Shown in pieces: positions 4,180-5,561 of a stretch of 5,561 nucleotides of DNA. The stretch comes from Microcaldota archaeon (GTDB lineage Archaea; Micrarchaeota; Micrarchaeia; Burarchaeales; JAKAKT01). Made by a program: the position numbers and the translations under genes. The stretch is from assembly GCA_026396425.1 (NCBI GenBank), contig JAPLWU010000021.1, forward strand, positions 1 through 5,561, read 5' to 3'. The notes below the pieces were generated by a model. It did no database searches. It saw only the letters and a list, made by a program, of their open reading frames with translations, and was not told where the DNA came from. Numbering within the stretch: the stretch's first letter is position 1; each line of letters opens with the position of its first letter.

Positions 4180-5561
4180 ATGGAAAACGAAACGAAAAAA
4201 AATGGAATGAAAATTGTTTGCGCGTTCATACTGCTCGCATTTATGGCATCGCTTAGCTTTGCGCAGGCGGCCTCTTCAACAAACTACCTGGTGGCAACTG
4301 AGGTAAAACTTACTCCGGGCGAGTTATACGCCGGGCAGGATGCGGAACTTTCCTTCGTGCTTCTGAACACATACGCTTACGATGCGAGCGGGGTAGTCGT
4401 GCAGCTCCAGGGAGGATACCCGTTCCTCGAGCTCAGCCCTGCGCAGGCGCAGAAGATAGTCACGATACCCGACGGCATAGCCCAGCTTGGCGCAGAGCCC
4501 ATAGTATTCAAGATTCATGCAGACGCGCAGGCGCCCGCGGGAACTTATACGCTCAACGTTGTTGCGACTTACTCGAGCCTTGCGGAAACCATTCTGGTAA
4601 GCGGGGCGAAGACGACTCTCCCTACGGTGAAGACGGATACGATTCCGGTGGCCATAAGGGTGCGCGGCGCTCCGCACATTTCGCTCAGCCCGGTCTCGCA
4701 GGGAATCGAGCCGGGAGTGAGGAGCTCGCTCGCAATCTTGGTGATAAACGACGGCACGGACACTGCGAAGGGAGTCTCGCTCTCGCTCGGGAACACCGAC
4801 GTTTTCGGGATTTTGGGGACTTCGGACGTTTACCTCGGCGATATTGAGCCGGGAAGGAGCGCGCAGGCAATGGTGACGCTACGGGCCGCGGAAAACGCGA
4901 CCAGCGAGCGCCACGACTTGCCGGTGGTGGTTTCATACAACACGAAGGAGGGAAAGGAGTTCGAGCAATCGTCAAAAATCCAAATCGCGGTGAGTGTCTA
5001 CCAGCCCGAGCTCGAGATTACGGTTGATGACAAATCTTCAGCACCACGCGCAGGGGAGGAGGCGGTCGTTCTTCTGTGGGTGCGGAACACCGGAGACGGG
5101 ACCGCGAAAAACGTCATGATAAATACGGCCGATTCCGAACCTGTCGAGATAAAATGGCCCACGCAGAGCATCTCGCTCGGCGACATACCGGCGAATGGGA
5201 AAGTTTCCGCGTCTCTTCGCGTGAAAGTGCAGGACGGCGCAACCGCCCAGGGCGTTTCGCTTCCGATGACTGTTACTTACCAGAGCTCGAACGGCCAGAA
5301 GAGCTATGAAACAACAGACTCGCTGCAGCTGAACATAGAAAAATCGGCGAGCTTCGTGATTGAAGGCGCGAGCTCGACTCTCGGCCCGGGCGAAAAGTGG
5401 AAGCAGGTCGACTTCACAATCAAAAATACCGGCAACGTCGAGGCGAGGGAGATTAAGGCCCTTCTGAATACGCAATACCCAATCACTCCGAGCGGAAAGG
5501 AGCAGTACGTGCAGTCGCTCATGCCCGGCGAGAGCGTGAAAGTATCATTCCACGTTGACGT
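4180..5561 (+). CDS. Secreted protein with repeated Ig-like (COG1361 / S-layer-type) domains, 3' end outside the window
   Basis: The frame is open from the ATG at 4180 to the right edge (460 codons) with no stop, so the C-terminus is missing. Residues 1-30 form a signal peptide: a Lys-containing start, a hydrophobic core (IVCAFILLAFMASLSFA) and likely cleavage around SFAQA-ASS. There is no lipobox Cys. The rest is beta-rich with repeating units of about 110-120 residues. Three units share an N-x-G-(x)3-A-(K/R)-x-(V/I) strand: NDGTDTAKGV (190-199), NTGDGTAKNV (303-312) and NTGNVEAREI (416-425). Each is followed by a (L-x-x)-(I/M)-x-(P/A)-(G/N) turn, such as LGDIEPG and LGDIPANG. An earlier, more divergent unit covers ~36-160. 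This pattern matches archaeal COG1361 proteins with CARDB/NEW3-like folds. It lies 38 bases after the permease and probably shares its message. A role as an external partner of the exporter is inferred; an independent cell-surface role is equally possible. Confidence 0.85.
   Translation, partial: MENETKKNGMKIVCAFILLAFMASLSFAQAASSTNYLVATEVKLTPGELYAGQDAELSFVLLNTYAYDASGVVVQLQGGYPFLELSPAQAQKIVTIPDGIAQLGAEPIVFKIHADAQAPAGTYTLNVVATYSSLAETILVSGAKTTLPTVKTDTIPVAIRVRGAPHISLSPVSQGIEPGVRSSLAILVINDGTDTAKGVSLSLGNTDVFGILGTSDVYLGDIEPGRSAQAMVTLRAAENATSERHDLPVVVSYNTKEGKEFEQSSKIQIAVSVYQPELEITVDDKSSAPRAGEEAVVLLWVRNTGDGTAKNVMINTADSEPVEIKWPTQSISLGDIPANGKVSASLRVKVQDGATAQGVSLPMTVTYQSSNGQKSYETTDSLQLNIEKSASFVIEGASSTLGPGEKWKQVDFTIKNTGNVEAREIKALLNTQYPITPSGKEQYVQSLMPGESVKVSFHVD

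Overview
The window looks archaeal. Good TATA-like boxes (TTTAAATA, TTTAAAAA, TTTATAAA) lie 25-40 bases upstream of several genes. Arg is often AGG/AGA and Ile often ATA. One Shine-Dalgarno site (AGGTGAT) fits an archaeal 16S tail, and the protein set (SemiSWEET, PadR regulator with an ABC-2 exporter, COG1361-like surface protein) is common in archaea. The lineage cannot be fixed from this sequence; a euryarchaeal or DPANN-type genome are both possible.

Bases 1-1134 read on the minus strand. The left edge holds the first 37 codons of an unidentified protein with an N-terminal hydrophobic segment (start at 111). Upstream of it is a gene-poor stretch with three short inverted repeats and a good minus-strand TATA box at 301-308. 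Next comes a stand-alone CheY-like receiver protein (346-951, GTG start) whose last ~55 residues look unlike a normal protein tail. Upstream of that is the 3' relic of a PAS/DUF438-type sensor gene (1012-1134).

Bases 1134-5561 read on the plus strand. A single-gene SemiSWEET-type sugar transporter (1166-1420) has its own TATA box. A compact operon follows: TATA box and a nested palindromic operator (1450-1486), PadR-family repressor (1489-2034), a possible 9-codon leader peptide (2071-2100), DrrA-like ABC ATPase (2101-3096), ABC-2 permease (3101-4141), and a secreted protein with Ig-like repeats that runs off the right edge (4180 onward).

The operon reads as a self-regulated export module. 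PadR would bind the palindrome over the start of transcription and be released by a ligand, the ATPase and permease would form the exporter, and the secreted repeat protein may be an extracellular partner. Points most worth a second look are the nested operator, the mini-ORF whose stop codon touches the ATPase start, an apparently missing second membrane helix in the permease, the Met-rich helix in the PadR protein, and the linked surface protein. No RNA genes, insertion sequences or CRISPR arrays were seen.
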